A stretch of DNA of 64,000 nucleotides from Butyricimonas synergistica DSM 23225 (lineage in GTDB: Bacteria; Bacteroidota; Bacteroidia; Bacteroidales; Marinifilaceae): the NCBI RefSeq assembly GCF_000379665.1, contig NZ_KB903360.1, positions 250,175-314,174 of the forward strand, given 5' to 3'. Under the pieces are notes generated by a model. That model did no database searches. It was not told the DNA's origin and saw only the letters and a list, made by a program, of their open reading frames with translations. Shown piece after piece: positions 36,784 to 45,972 of the stretch. The position numbers and the translations under genes are program-made. Within the stretch, counting starts at the first letter, position 1. Each line of letters starts with the position of its first letter.

Positions 36784-37947
36784 TTATTTCTCCCGGATAA
36801 AAATATTATTCCCTTTAATCTCAAACTCCGTGTTTCCCGTCATTTCCAACATCTCCACGATCTTCGAGAAATCATCATAACGTCGCATTTTTCCAGTGAA
36901 AACTACTTCTTTTTGAGAAGCATTTTCCCAAAAAATATTCACGTTATACCAACGGGAAACAATTTTCATGATCTCTTCCAATCGTTGCTGTTTGAAGGCA
37001 AAAACACCCTCTTTCCACGCCGTATACAAATAAGTATCCACTTCCCGTGTTTCCAACTCGCCCGACTGATCCAGCACGGCTTGTTCCCCCGGCTTCAACA
37101 CGACAGATTCCTTCCCCGCGGAAAATACCACTGACCCGCTCACCAGGGTTGTCAGTATTTCATTTTCATCCTTGTACGCCCGCACGTCAAAACCGGTTCC
37201 CAACACCTTCACGGCAGAAGTTTTCAAATCCACGATAAACGGGTGTTCCTTATCCACCGTCACGTCGAAATAAGCCTCGCCTGACAAATACACCCGGCGA
37301 TCTTCTCCGGCAAATTTCACGGGATAGCGCAATTCGGATTCGGAATTCAAGTACACCACCGTACCATCACTCAACGTGATAGAATATTCACCACCCCGGG
37401 GTACCCGCAATGTATGGTATTGAACTTCGGCGGTGGAAGTATCGCCCACGTAACTTAATCCCTCGTTGCGGATCACGATATTCGCCCCTTGTTGCAAAAG
37501 CAAGGAATCTTTAACCTTCGCCTCCAGAAACTTTGTTGTACCATCAGAAAATATCAGTTCCGCTTTCACCTCGCCATGCCGAATCACTTCCGCCACTTGA
37601 ACCGATGGAATTTCCTCTTTTTGCCCGAACCAGATCATGATTGCCAACAAAGGAATCAATATCCCTGCCGCCACGGCAGACACCCGTCTTACGCGTTGCA
37701 CCCGGGCATGACGTTTCCGTTTCCGAAGCACGCCCATGTATCCTTCCACGATATTTACTCGTGTCGCTTCCCGGCATTTACGTTCTATGTATTCGGCTCT
37801 CACGACCTCCTCGTAAAGACGTTCGTTTACCTCGTTCTCTTCCCGCCACACCCGCAACCTAGCGCTTTCTTCCTCGTCCAACGTCCCGGCTATCGCTTTT
37901 GCCAAAAGTTCGGGTATAGTTCTGTATATCTTGTTATTCTTCATCAT
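36784..37947 (-). CDS. FecR family anti-sigma factor, locus C
   Basis: The product is about 387 residues from the ATG at 37947; the longer frame begins with GTG at 37956. Parts: sigma-binding N-terminal region, membrane span about 90-107 (SAVAAGILIPLLAIMIWF), FecR domain about 180-275 (VPRGGEYSITLSDGTVVYLN, GEAYFDVTVDKEHPF) and C-terminal DUF4974-like module about 315-385. The whole gene is bracketed by the two copies of a 37-bp direct repeat. It lies 281 bp after the ECF gene, much more than in loci A and B. Confidence 0.93.
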   Translation of the reverse strand: MMKNNKIYRTIPELLAKAIAGTLDEEESARLRVWREENEVNERLYEEVVRAEYIERKCREATRVNIVEGYMGVLRKRKRHARVQRVRRVSAVAAGILIPLLAIMIWFGQKEEIPSVQVAEVIRHGEVKAELIFSDGTTKFLEAKVKDSLLLQQGANIVIRNEGLSYVGDTSTAEVQYHTLRVPRGGEYSITLSDGTVVYLNSESELRYPVKFAGEDRRVYLSGEAYFDVTVDKEHPFIVDLKTSAVKVLGTGFDVRAYKDENEILTTLVSGSVVFSAGKESVVLKPGEQAVLDQSGELETREVDTYLYTAWKEGVFAFKQQRLEEIMKIVSRWYNVNIFWENASQKEVVFTGKMRRYDDFSKIVEMLEMTGNTEFEIKGNNIFIREK

Positions 37948-37958
37948 ACGATTCACTT

Positions 37959-37995
37959 ATACCCCTATGACACTTCAAAAAGAAAAAGGAGGTAT
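37959..37995 (-). repeat. 37-bp direct repeat, copy upstream of fecR (locus C)
   Basis: This is the partner of the copy at 36731-36767, differing at one base. It ends 12 bp before the fecR ATG at 37947. Read on the minus strand it contains GAAGTGTCATAGGGGTATAAG, loosely like the segments before fecR in locus A (GAGTCGTCTTATACATG) and locus B (GAGTTGTAATAGGTATG). Confidence 0.85.
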
Positions 37996-38049
37996 GCCAT
38001 TGGGGAAAAAAAGATCGAAATACTAAACTAAAAAAGACGCAAGAGGTGA

Positions 38050-38082
38050 CTATTGGGCGGCTATTAGGCGGCTATTAGGCGG
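38050..38082. repeat. 11-bp tandem repeat, three units, between ECF and fecR (locus C)
   Basis: Three head-to-tail units of CTATTAGGCGG (38050-38060 with one G variant, 38061-38071, 38072-38082) are followed by looser CCCACT/TTA words to about 38125. The unit is not a multiple of three and lies outside genes. The rest of the 281-bp gap is AT-rich and holds the 37-bp repeat; no gene is seen. Confidence 0.8.
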
Positions 38083-38228
38083 CTTCACCCACTTATCGCC
38101 TACTGTTAGCCCACTCTTAACCCACGTTTTCACAAACAAAATGCTTATTTAACACTTGCAGAAAAAAACTCTTGGTTACATTTTTCCTTATATTCGAAAA
38201 AAAAAAAGTATCATCAACATACACGAGA

Positions 38229-38780
38229 TCATATAGCGGAGAAAAAGAGAGTAAAGAGATTACCCAACCGCTCTTTCAGTATCCGGCGGGCATTTTGTTT
38301 TTGCTTTTTCACCGTTTCCACGGTAATCCCCAATTCATCGGCAATCTCTTTAGCGGAATACCCCTGTATTGCCCGGGAGAAAACATTCCGGCTACCCGGG
38401 GGCAATTCGCCAATCACGTGCATCACGATTCTGAAGGTTTCTTCCTTGATATACTCGTTCATCTCCGTTATGTCCATCTCTTCCGTGAAAGAACGAGTCG
38501 CATCATGGCGTATTTTTTCCGCCCGCAGATGATTAAAGCACCTAAAGCGTACCATTTGATAGAGATAAGCTGAAAGATTATCCACTTCCCGCAACCTCGC
38601 CCGGGTTTCCCAAACCTTCACGAAAACATCTTGTACAATATCTTCCGCAGCCTCTTCCCGGTCAACATATTTTATTGCAAATGAAATCAATGATGGATAA
38701 TAATCAATAAACAGAGCCTGGAAAACATTCTCATCTCCCTCTATTAAACGACTAATATTTATAGGAGGTCCCTCTATCAT
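38229..38780 (-). CDS. ECF RNA polymerase sigma factor, locus C
   Basis: The product is 183 residues: region 2 about 20-90 (IDYYPSLISFAIKYVDREEAAEDIVQDVFVKVW) and region 4 about 125-178 (LPPGSRNVFSRAIQGYSAKEIADELGITVETV). It is the first gene of locus C and partner of FecR at 36784. It is divergent from the sigma54 activator across a 318-bp gap. No exact TAnnTTTG is seen in front of it, unlike the locus A and B sigma genes. Confidence 0.95.
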   Translation of the reverse strand: MIEGPPINISRLIEGDENVFQALFIDYYPSLISFAIKYVDREEAAEDIVQDVFVKVWETRARLREVDNLSAYLYQMVRFRCFNHLRAEKIRHDATRSFTEEMDITEMNEYIKEETFRIVMHVIGELPPGSRNVFSRAIQGYSAKEIADELGITVETVKKQKQNARRILKERLGNLFTLFFSAI

Positions 38781-39010
38781 AAAACCAACGTTTGTTGATA
38801 TTTGAAAAATTAAATATTACACATTCTTACATTCCGGGTAAAATCTAATAATCAGCGTTTTATAATTCAACAAAAATTCAGCATTATGAAGAATCGAATT
38901 ATTATTAAACGTTCAATTATAGCTACAAATATACAGAAATAATTTACATAACAGAAATTCGGTTTTCAAATTTATTCCCGCTTCTATGCTATTTTGTCAG
39001 TTAAATCTGC

Positions 39011-39018
39011 TAATTTTG
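39011..39018 (+). promoter_or_regulatory. -7 promoter element of the sigma54 activator gene
   Basis: TAATTTTG matches TAnnTTTG 81-88 bp before the ATG at 39099. The 38781-39098 intergenic region separates divergent genes. It is AT-rich, and apart from this element I see no other gene or clear hairpin in it. Confidence 0.5.
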
Positions 39019-39098
39019 CAGATAACAATTCACGGATGGGGATTCACGCCTTGCTATTCAGCAACGTAAATCACAAGTATTTAATTATTTAATGGAAT

Positions 39099-40328
39099 AT
39101 GGAGGATATCAGGAATATCAAACAACGTTTCGAGATTATAGGCAATGACCCTAAATTAAACCGGGCGATAGAAAAAGCGGTGCAAGTGGCTCCCACGGAC
39201 TTCACGGTGTTGATTTCGGGCGAAAGCGGGGTCGGGAAAGAGATATTTCCCCGAATAATTCATAGTTACAGCACCCGCAAGCACGAACAATACATCGCGG
39301 TCAATTGCGGGGGAATCCCGGAAGGCACGATCGATTCCGAATTGTTCGGTCACGAGAAAGGTTCATTCACGGGAGCCTTGTCCGACCGAAAAGGATATTT
39401 CGAGGTGAGCAACGGGGGCACGATCTTTCTGGACGAGATCGGAGAATTACCCCTTTCCACGCAGGCAAAATTATTGCGAGTACTGGAAACCGGAGAATTT
39501 ATCCGCGTAGGCTCTTCCAAAGTACAAAAAACAAACGTACGAGTGATTGCCGCCACGAATGTAGACCTCCCGGTAGCTGTGAAAAACGGGAAATTTCGGG
39601 AAGACCTGTATTATCGAATTAACACCATACCTATTTCTATCCCGCCTTTACGGGAACGGAAAGAAGATATTTCATTGTTATTCCGGAAATTCGCTGCCGA
39701 TTTTGCCGAAAAATACCGGATGCCCCCGGTAAGACTGACGGAAGATGCAGTCCAAGTATTGGAAACCTACCGTTGGCCGGGTAACGTGCGGGAATTAAAG
39801 AATATCACAGAACAAATTTCTATTCTCGAACAGGAACGATCCGTAGATGCCCTGACGCTAAAAGGATACCTGCCGGCGCAGAACAACAGCCTGCCGGCAT
39901 TAACATCAACCCCGGAGAACGACCATAGTTTTGCCAATGAACGGGAGATCCTGTACAAGATTCTTTTTGACATGAAAAAAGACATGAATGACTTGAAACA
40001 CTTGGTTTATGACATCATGCAAAAAGATCACGTCGCCCCGGAAGCAGCCCCCCCGACCTCCATCGTGTTGCGTAATCTTTACGAAACACCCCAGTCAGAG
40101 TTCCTTGCCCCACAAGCACCAAAATCTTTCTCGGCAGAAAAGGAGAATCACATCGAGGACACGGAAGCCGTCATCGAGGAATCGTTATCTCTCGAAGAAA
40201 AGGAAAAAGAAATGATTATCAAAGCTCTTGAGAAAAATCACGGGAAGCGGAAACTGGCAGCACAGGACTTGGGTATATCGGAAAGGACACTGTACCGGAA
40301 ATTGAAAGAATACGACATTGATAATTGA
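39099..40328 (+). CDS. Sigma54-dependent transcriptional activator without receiver domain
   Basis: The product is 409 residues. It begins almost at once with the AAA+ domain: Walker A GESGVGKE (41-48), the sigma54-contacting loop as GSFTGA (88-93, in place of GAFTGA), Walker B GGTIFLDEIGE (106-116), arginine-finger region REDLYYRINTIPI, and WPGNVRELKN. A variable linker follows, then a Fis-type helix-turn-helix at about 370-405 (GKRKLAAQDLGISERTLYRKLKEY). With no regulatory N-terminal domain, activity must be set by level or by partners. It is followed by lptE, a pairing common in Bacteroidetes; targets are unknown. Confidence 0.92.
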   Translation: MEDIRNIKQRFEIIGNDPKLNRAIEKAVQVAPTDFTVLISGESGVGKEIFPRIIHSYSTRKHEQYIAVNCGGIPEGTIDSELFGHEKGSFTGALSDRKGYFEVSNGGTIFLDEIGELPLSTQAKLLRVLETGEFIRVGSSKVQKTNVRVIAATNVDLPVAVKNGKFREDLYYRINTIPISIPPLRERKEDISLLFRKFAADFAEKYRMPPVRLTEDAVQVLETYRWPGNVRELKNITEQISILEQERSVDALTLKGYLPAQNNSLPALTSTPENDHSFANEREILYKILFDMKKDMNDLKHLVYDIMQKDHVAPEAAPPTSIVLRNLYETPQSEFLAPQAPKSFSAEKENHIEDTEAVIEESLSLEEKEKEMIIKALEKNHGKRKLAAQDLGISERTLYRKLKEYDIDN

Positions 40329-40373
40329 AAATACAGAATTGAAAATGAAAAAGATAGATTCAGCTAATTTTAT

Positions 40374-40381
40374 TATCTTTG
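40374..40381 (+). promoter_or_regulatory. -7 promoter element of lptE-secG
   Basis: TATCTTTG is an exact TAnnTTTG match 42-49 bp before the lptE ATG, implying that lptE, the TPR gene and secG form a transcription unit with its own start. Confidence 0.55.
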
Positions 40382-40422
40382 CCTAACGAGAAGTTGTTAT
40401 ACGAAATCTTTATAAAAATCAG

Positions 40423-40941
40423 ATGATTAAAAGGATCTTACCTATATTATTACTAGCAGTATCGTTCAGCGGTTGCAAATTGGCAAGCGTGAGATACGCT
40501 TTTTCGGGAGTATCTTTGACGAACGGGGAAAAGACATTCTCCGTCGATTATTTCTCGAACAAAACGGCTTTCGCCCCCAACTTGGGCTCAGATTTCACGG
40601 AAGCATTGAAAGAATACTTGAGAAACCGCACCAGCTTGACAGAAGTAACAGACAATAACGGGGACATCCGGTTCGAGGGACAGATCACCGGATTCACGCA
40701 ACGTCCGGTGGATATCCAACGAGATGAGGTCGCCGCCCAAAACCGGTTGACAATCACGATTCAAGTGAAGTACACGAACACAAAAGACGAAACGGGTAAA
40801 TCGGATTTCAACAGTAGTTTCTCGCATTACGCGGACTATGGTATCGACGTGAATTACGACTCAGCCGAACCCGAATTAATCAAAACGATTACCGAGAAAA
40901 TTATCGAGGACGTCTTTAACAAAGCACTTGTAAACTGGTAA
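40423..40941 (+). CDS. lptE: LPS assembly lipoprotein LptE
   Basis: The product is 172 residues with lipobox FSGC (Cys18). The mature part begins KLASVRYAFSGVSL and contains KTFSVDYFSNKTAFAPNLGSDFTEALKEYL, the pattern of Bacteroidetes LptE. LptE plugs the LptD barrel that inserts LPS in the outer membrane. Position between the sigma54 activator and secG supports the call. The next start codon is 3 bp after its stop. Confidence 0.85.
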   Translation: MIKRILPILLLAVSFSGCKLASVRYAFSGVSLTNGEKTFSVDYFSNKTAFAPNLGSDFTEALKEYLRNRTSLTEVTDNNGDIRFEGQITGFTQRPVDIQRDEVAAQNRLTITIQVKYTNTKDETGKSDFNSSFSHYADYGIDVNYDSAEPELIKTITEKIIEDVFNKALVNW

Positions 40942-40944
40942 GAT

Positions 40945-41655
40945 TTGAACACAGAAGAATTAATCGATATTATACGCTCGGGACGCAACGAGGGCGAAAA
41001 GATTCGGAAAGTTGAATTACTGATCGAACAATACCCTTATTTCTCGACGGCACGTGTCGTGTACCTGAAAATGTTGCATGACACGGGGCATTCGGCATAT
41101 CCCGATAAATTAAGACATAACACGATTTTTATTCCGGATCACAAACAATTCTACCGTTATCTGAATAATTTGTTATCACTGGATGCTCCCGGAGAAAACC
41201 AAGTTTACCAGCCGGAACAAGTCGCCATAGAACTTCTCGAAGACCGGGAAGAAGAAAAGAAGAACCGTTTGGCAACCCCGTATTACCAATTGGAAAACGA
41301 ATTCCCGGACGAGAAAGAACTATCGCTGGATGAACTTGCCAGCGAATGGCTCTCTAACAAAAAGAAAAAAGAGCAACGCAAGGATTCTTTGATTGACAAA
41401 TTTATCGAGACGGCACCCTCGATCTCAAAATTCTCGGAAGAACTCCCGGTTCCCCCGGAAATCACGGCAACAGACACAAACACGTCCATGGAATTTCTTT
41501 CAGAAACATTGGCTAAAATATATGTCCGACAGCAATTATATGATAAGGCGATCGCAACTTATCTGAAATTAAGTTTGAAATATCCGGAAAAAAGTATTTA
41601 CTTCGCGAGTCAGATTGAAAAAATAAACGAGAAATTAAATAATAATACGAACTAA
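40945..41655 (+). CDS. TPR-like protein between lptE and secG
   Basis: The product is 236 residues. The frame starts with TTG at 40945, 3 bp after the lptE stop; no ATG occurs until about 42 codons later, inside conserved-looking sequence, so TTG is taken as the start. The N-terminal part LLIEQYPYFSTARVVYLKMLHD and the C-terminal YVRQQLYDKAIATYLKLSLKYPEKS read as tetratricopeptide-type helices around an acidic, low-complexity middle. It has no signal peptide, so it should be cytoplasmic. It is tightly spaced with lptE and secG (1-bp gap). Function unknown. Confidence 0.8.
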   Translation: MNTEELIDIIRSGRNEGEKIRKVELLIEQYPYFSTARVVYLKMLHDTGHSAYPDKLRHNTIFIPDHKQFYRYLNNLLSLDAPGENQVYQPEQVAIELLEDREEEKKNRLATPYYQLENEFPDEKELSLDELASEWLSNKKKKEQRKDSLIDKFIETAPSISKFSEELPVPPEITATDTNTSMEFLSETLAKIYVRQQLYDKAIATYLKLSLKYPEKSIYFASQIEKINEKLNNNTN

Positions 41656-41656
41656 T

Positions 41657-42013
41657 ATGTACATAGTTGTTTCTATTTTGATTTTTATTGTTTGCGCTTT
41701 ATTGATATTAATCGTATTAGTGCAAAACTCAAAAGGCGGTGGTTTATCTTCAACCTTTGCTTCTTCAAATCAAATCATGGGTGTGAGAAAAACAACCGAT
41801 TTCCTGGAAAAAGCAACGTGGACATTAGCTGGTGCTATGCTTGTTTTATGTATCGTGGCAGCTATGGTGATCCCGAGAGGTCAACAGGGAGGAAAACAAT
41901 CCGCGATTCAAGAACAATTGAACCAATCAGCCCCGACCCAAACGGTGCCGGACTTCGGTTCGCCGGTCAACACAACTCCCGCAAATGACAATAGCGGAGA
42001 TACCCAAGAATAA
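41657..42013 (+). CDS. secG: Preprotein translocase subunit SecG
   Basis: The product is 118 residues with two membrane helices (about 1-22 and 53-74) joined by the SecG loop LVQNSKGGGLSSTFASSNQIMG. The C-terminus is a polar tail rich in Gln, Pro and Asn, as in other Bacteroidetes. SecG assists SecYE in protein export. A strong terminator follows at 42035-42069. Confidence 0.93.
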   Translation: MYIVVSILIFIVCALLILIVLVQNSKGGGLSSTFASSNQIMGVRKTTDFLEKATWTLAGAMLVLCIVAAMVIPRGQQGGKQSAIQEQLNQSAPTQTVPDFGSPVNTTPANDNSGDTQE

Positions 42014-42034
42014 AAATAAGATTTATTCCGATAT

Positions 42035-42071
42035 AAAAATGTCAGTATGTCAGTCATACTGACATTTTTTT
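42035..42071 (+). terminator. Rho-independent terminator after secG
   Basis: The arms 42035-42049 and 42055-42069 form a perfect 15-bp stem (core GTCAGTATG) with a 5-nt loop, ending in a T-run. The A-tract on the other side also makes it usable in the reverse direction. The 91 bp from here to groES have no exact TAnnTTTG; the nearest candidate is GTATTTG at 42103-42109. No CIRCE-type inverted repeat is seen. Confidence 0.88.
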
Positions 42072-42162
42072 GTTTGGCACGAAATGTGTACTTGTCAATG
42101 ACGTATTTGAATTTAAAAATAAAGATCAATTCAATTAATAATAAACTTTTAAATTAAGAATT

Positions 42163-44089
<1,927 letters not shown>

Positions 44090-44108
44090 TACCCTCGAAA
44101 TTAAAATA

Positions 44109-44138
44109 AAAAAAAGCTCCCGCATGGGAGCTTTTTTT
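44109..44138 (+). terminator. Rho-independent terminator after groEL
   Basis: A 13-bp stem (AAAAAAAGCTCCC with GGGAGCTTTTTTT) and a GCAT tetraloop lie 19 bp after the groEL stop. It is symmetric enough to stop transcription from both sides. Confidence 0.92.
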
Positions 44139-44194
44139 ATTTAGATTGTTATACCTTTACCGTCGCAAATTCTATTTATTACAAATAACTATTT

Positions 44195-45889
44195 ATGAAT
44201 TACACGATTCTCGATTTCTTGCAATTGATCGGATCATTGGGTGTGTTCCTCTTTGGAATGAAGATGATGAGTGAGGCCTTGCAAAAGGTAGCGGGTAACA
44301 AAATGAGAACCATCCTCGCCGCAATGACATCCAATCGCGTGAAAGGTGTTATCACCGGTCTGCTAATCACCACGATTATTCAAAGTTCTTCAGCTACCAC
44401 GGTAATGGTTGTCAGTTTCGTAAACGCCGGGCTGCTCGACTTGGTCGGCTCCATCGGGGTCATCATGGGTGCCAACGTGGGAACCACGTTCACGGCATGG
44501 TTGATCTCCATCCTCGGGTTCAAGGTAAGCATGGTCAGCCTGTCACTTCCCTTGATCGGTTTGAGTTTGCCGCTCCTGTTCTCAGCAAAGCGGATGCGCA
44601 AGAGCTGGGGTGAATTAATCATCGGATTCGGTCTTTTGTTTATCGGGTTGAACTTCTTGCAGGAGAATATGCCGAATATACACGAGAATCCGGCTATCCT
44701 GAATTTCCTGCACAATTACACGGACTTAGGGTACGGTTCCTATATCCTATTCATGCTGATCGGAACCGCCTTAACCATATTGATACAATCTTCTTCCGCC
44801 ACAATGGCATTGACCCTCGTCATGTGTGCCAACGGATGGATCGGTTTTGATATTGCCGCATCCATGGTACTGGGAGAAAACATCGGAACCACCATCACGG
44901 CAAACCTTGCCGCCATGGTTGCCAACACGACAGCGAAAAGGGCTGCTTTCGCACATTTCCTTTTCAACGTGTTCGGGGTGGTATGGGTACTTGCCATTTT
45001 CCCGTTATTCCTCGGGTGGGTGGCACAACTCAGTATCAGCCTGGGAATTGGTAACCCATTCACGGACACGGGGTCTGTTCCGGTTGCCTTATCATTATTC
45101 CACACGTGTTTTAACGTTGCCAATGTTTTCATCCTGATTTGGTTCACGAAAGTGATTGCCCGACTGGTGACCCGCATGATAAAATCGAAAGAATCAGCAG
45201 ACGATGCCTTCACGCTGAAACACATTAAAATCGGTTTGTTATCAACACCGGATGCCTCTTTATTCCAGGCGAAACAAGAGATTTCACATTATGCCAAAAA
45301 TACACTGGATATGTACCGGCAAGTAGTAGAGTGCCTGCATACGCCAACCAAAGAATTTGAAAAGAAATTCAACCGCATTGATAAACTGGAAGATGAAAGT
45401 GACGTGGTAGAAGTCGAGATCGCAGACTATTTGACCAAAGTATCCGAGTCAAAACTCTCCACGGAGAACTCCCAACGCGTGCGTGCCATGTTCAGAATTG
45501 TATCTGAAATTGAAAGTATCGCAGATTCCTCGTTGAACGTGGCAAAGGCTATCGGGCGCCGGAACGAACAGAATATTGAATTTCCTCCATTCATCGACGA
45601 GAAGCTACAACACATGATGGCTATCGTGGACGAGGCTATCGTGGTCATGTGTGCCAACCTGGCAATAGAATACAAAGAAGTCAAAGCCAAGAAAGCCTAC
45701 GAGGTGGAACAGACCATCAATGATTACCGCACTATCCTGCAACAGGAGCATTTGACGGCTATCGAAGAGAAAAAATATGATTACGCGACAGGTATCATCT
45801 ATAGCGACATTTTCTTCGAGTGCGAGAAAATCGGGGATTACGTTATCAATGTGACCGAAGCGATCAAAGAAATTGGAGTAAACAATTAA
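44195..45889 (+). CDS. Na+/phosphate cotransporter family protein (NptA type) with PhoU-like tail
   Basis: The product is 564 residues. The membrane half (about 1-325) holds the two inverted QSSSA repeats of Na/Pi-II transporters (IIQSSSATTVM and LIQSSSATMAL). The cytoplasmic half (about 350-550) is helical and PhoU-like (LEDESDVVEVEIADYLTKVSE). It should import phosphate with sodium. It stands alone between groEL and glyS. A near-match TACCTTTA occurs upstream but is not a clean promoter. Confidence 0.9.
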   Translation: MNYTILDFLQLIGSLGVFLFGMKMMSEALQKVAGNKMRTILAAMTSNRVKGVITGLLITTIIQSSSATTVMVVSFVNAGLLDLVGSIGVIMGANVGTTFTAWLISILGFKVSMVSLSLPLIGLSLPLLFSAKRMRKSWGELIIGFGLLFIGLNFLQENMPNIHENPAILNFLHNYTDLGYGSYILFMLIGTALTILIQSSSATMALTLVMCANGWIGFDIAASMVLGENIGTTITANLAAMVANTTAKRAAFAHFLFNVFGVVWVLAIFPLFLGWVAQLSISLGIGNPFTDTGSVPVALSLFHTCFNVANVFILIWFTKVIARLVTRMIKSKESADDAFTLKHIKIGLLSTPDASLFQAKQEISHYAKNTLDMYRQVVECLHTPTKEFEKKFNRIDKLEDESDVVEVEIADYLTKVSESKLSTENSQRVRAMFRIVSEIESIADSSLNVAKAIGRRNEQNIEFPPFIDEKLQHMMAIVDEAIVVMCANLAIEYKEVKAKKAYEVEQTINDYRTILQQEHLTAIEEKKYDYATGIIYSDIFFECEKIGDYVINVTEAIKEIGVNN

Positions 45890-45899
45890 TTTACGATTT

Positions 45900-45966
45900 C
45901 AGATTACAGATTTACGATTATATAACGCACAAACTGAATCTAAAATCATAAATCATAAATCATAAA
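45900..45966 (+). repeat. Leader repeat upstream of glyS: GATTTACGATT word and three AAATCAT units
   Basis: GATTTACGATT (45909-45919) is followed by three tandem AAATCAT heptamers (45943-45963) ending 9 bp before the glyS ATG. The same two words occur in the same order before rpsJ (1385-1435). The spacing to the start codon is also alike. Confidence 0.7.
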
Positions 45967-45972
45967 TTTAAA

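Noticed and set aside
38229-38780. Promoter in front of the locus C ECF gene
   Set aside because: Only partial matches to TAnnTTTG in the AT-rich gap; nothing strong enough to list.
42073-42109. groES promoter from TTTG (42073) and TATTTG (42104)
   Set aside because: The second box lacks the two-base spacer of TAnnTTTG and the spacing is long; no CIRCE element either.
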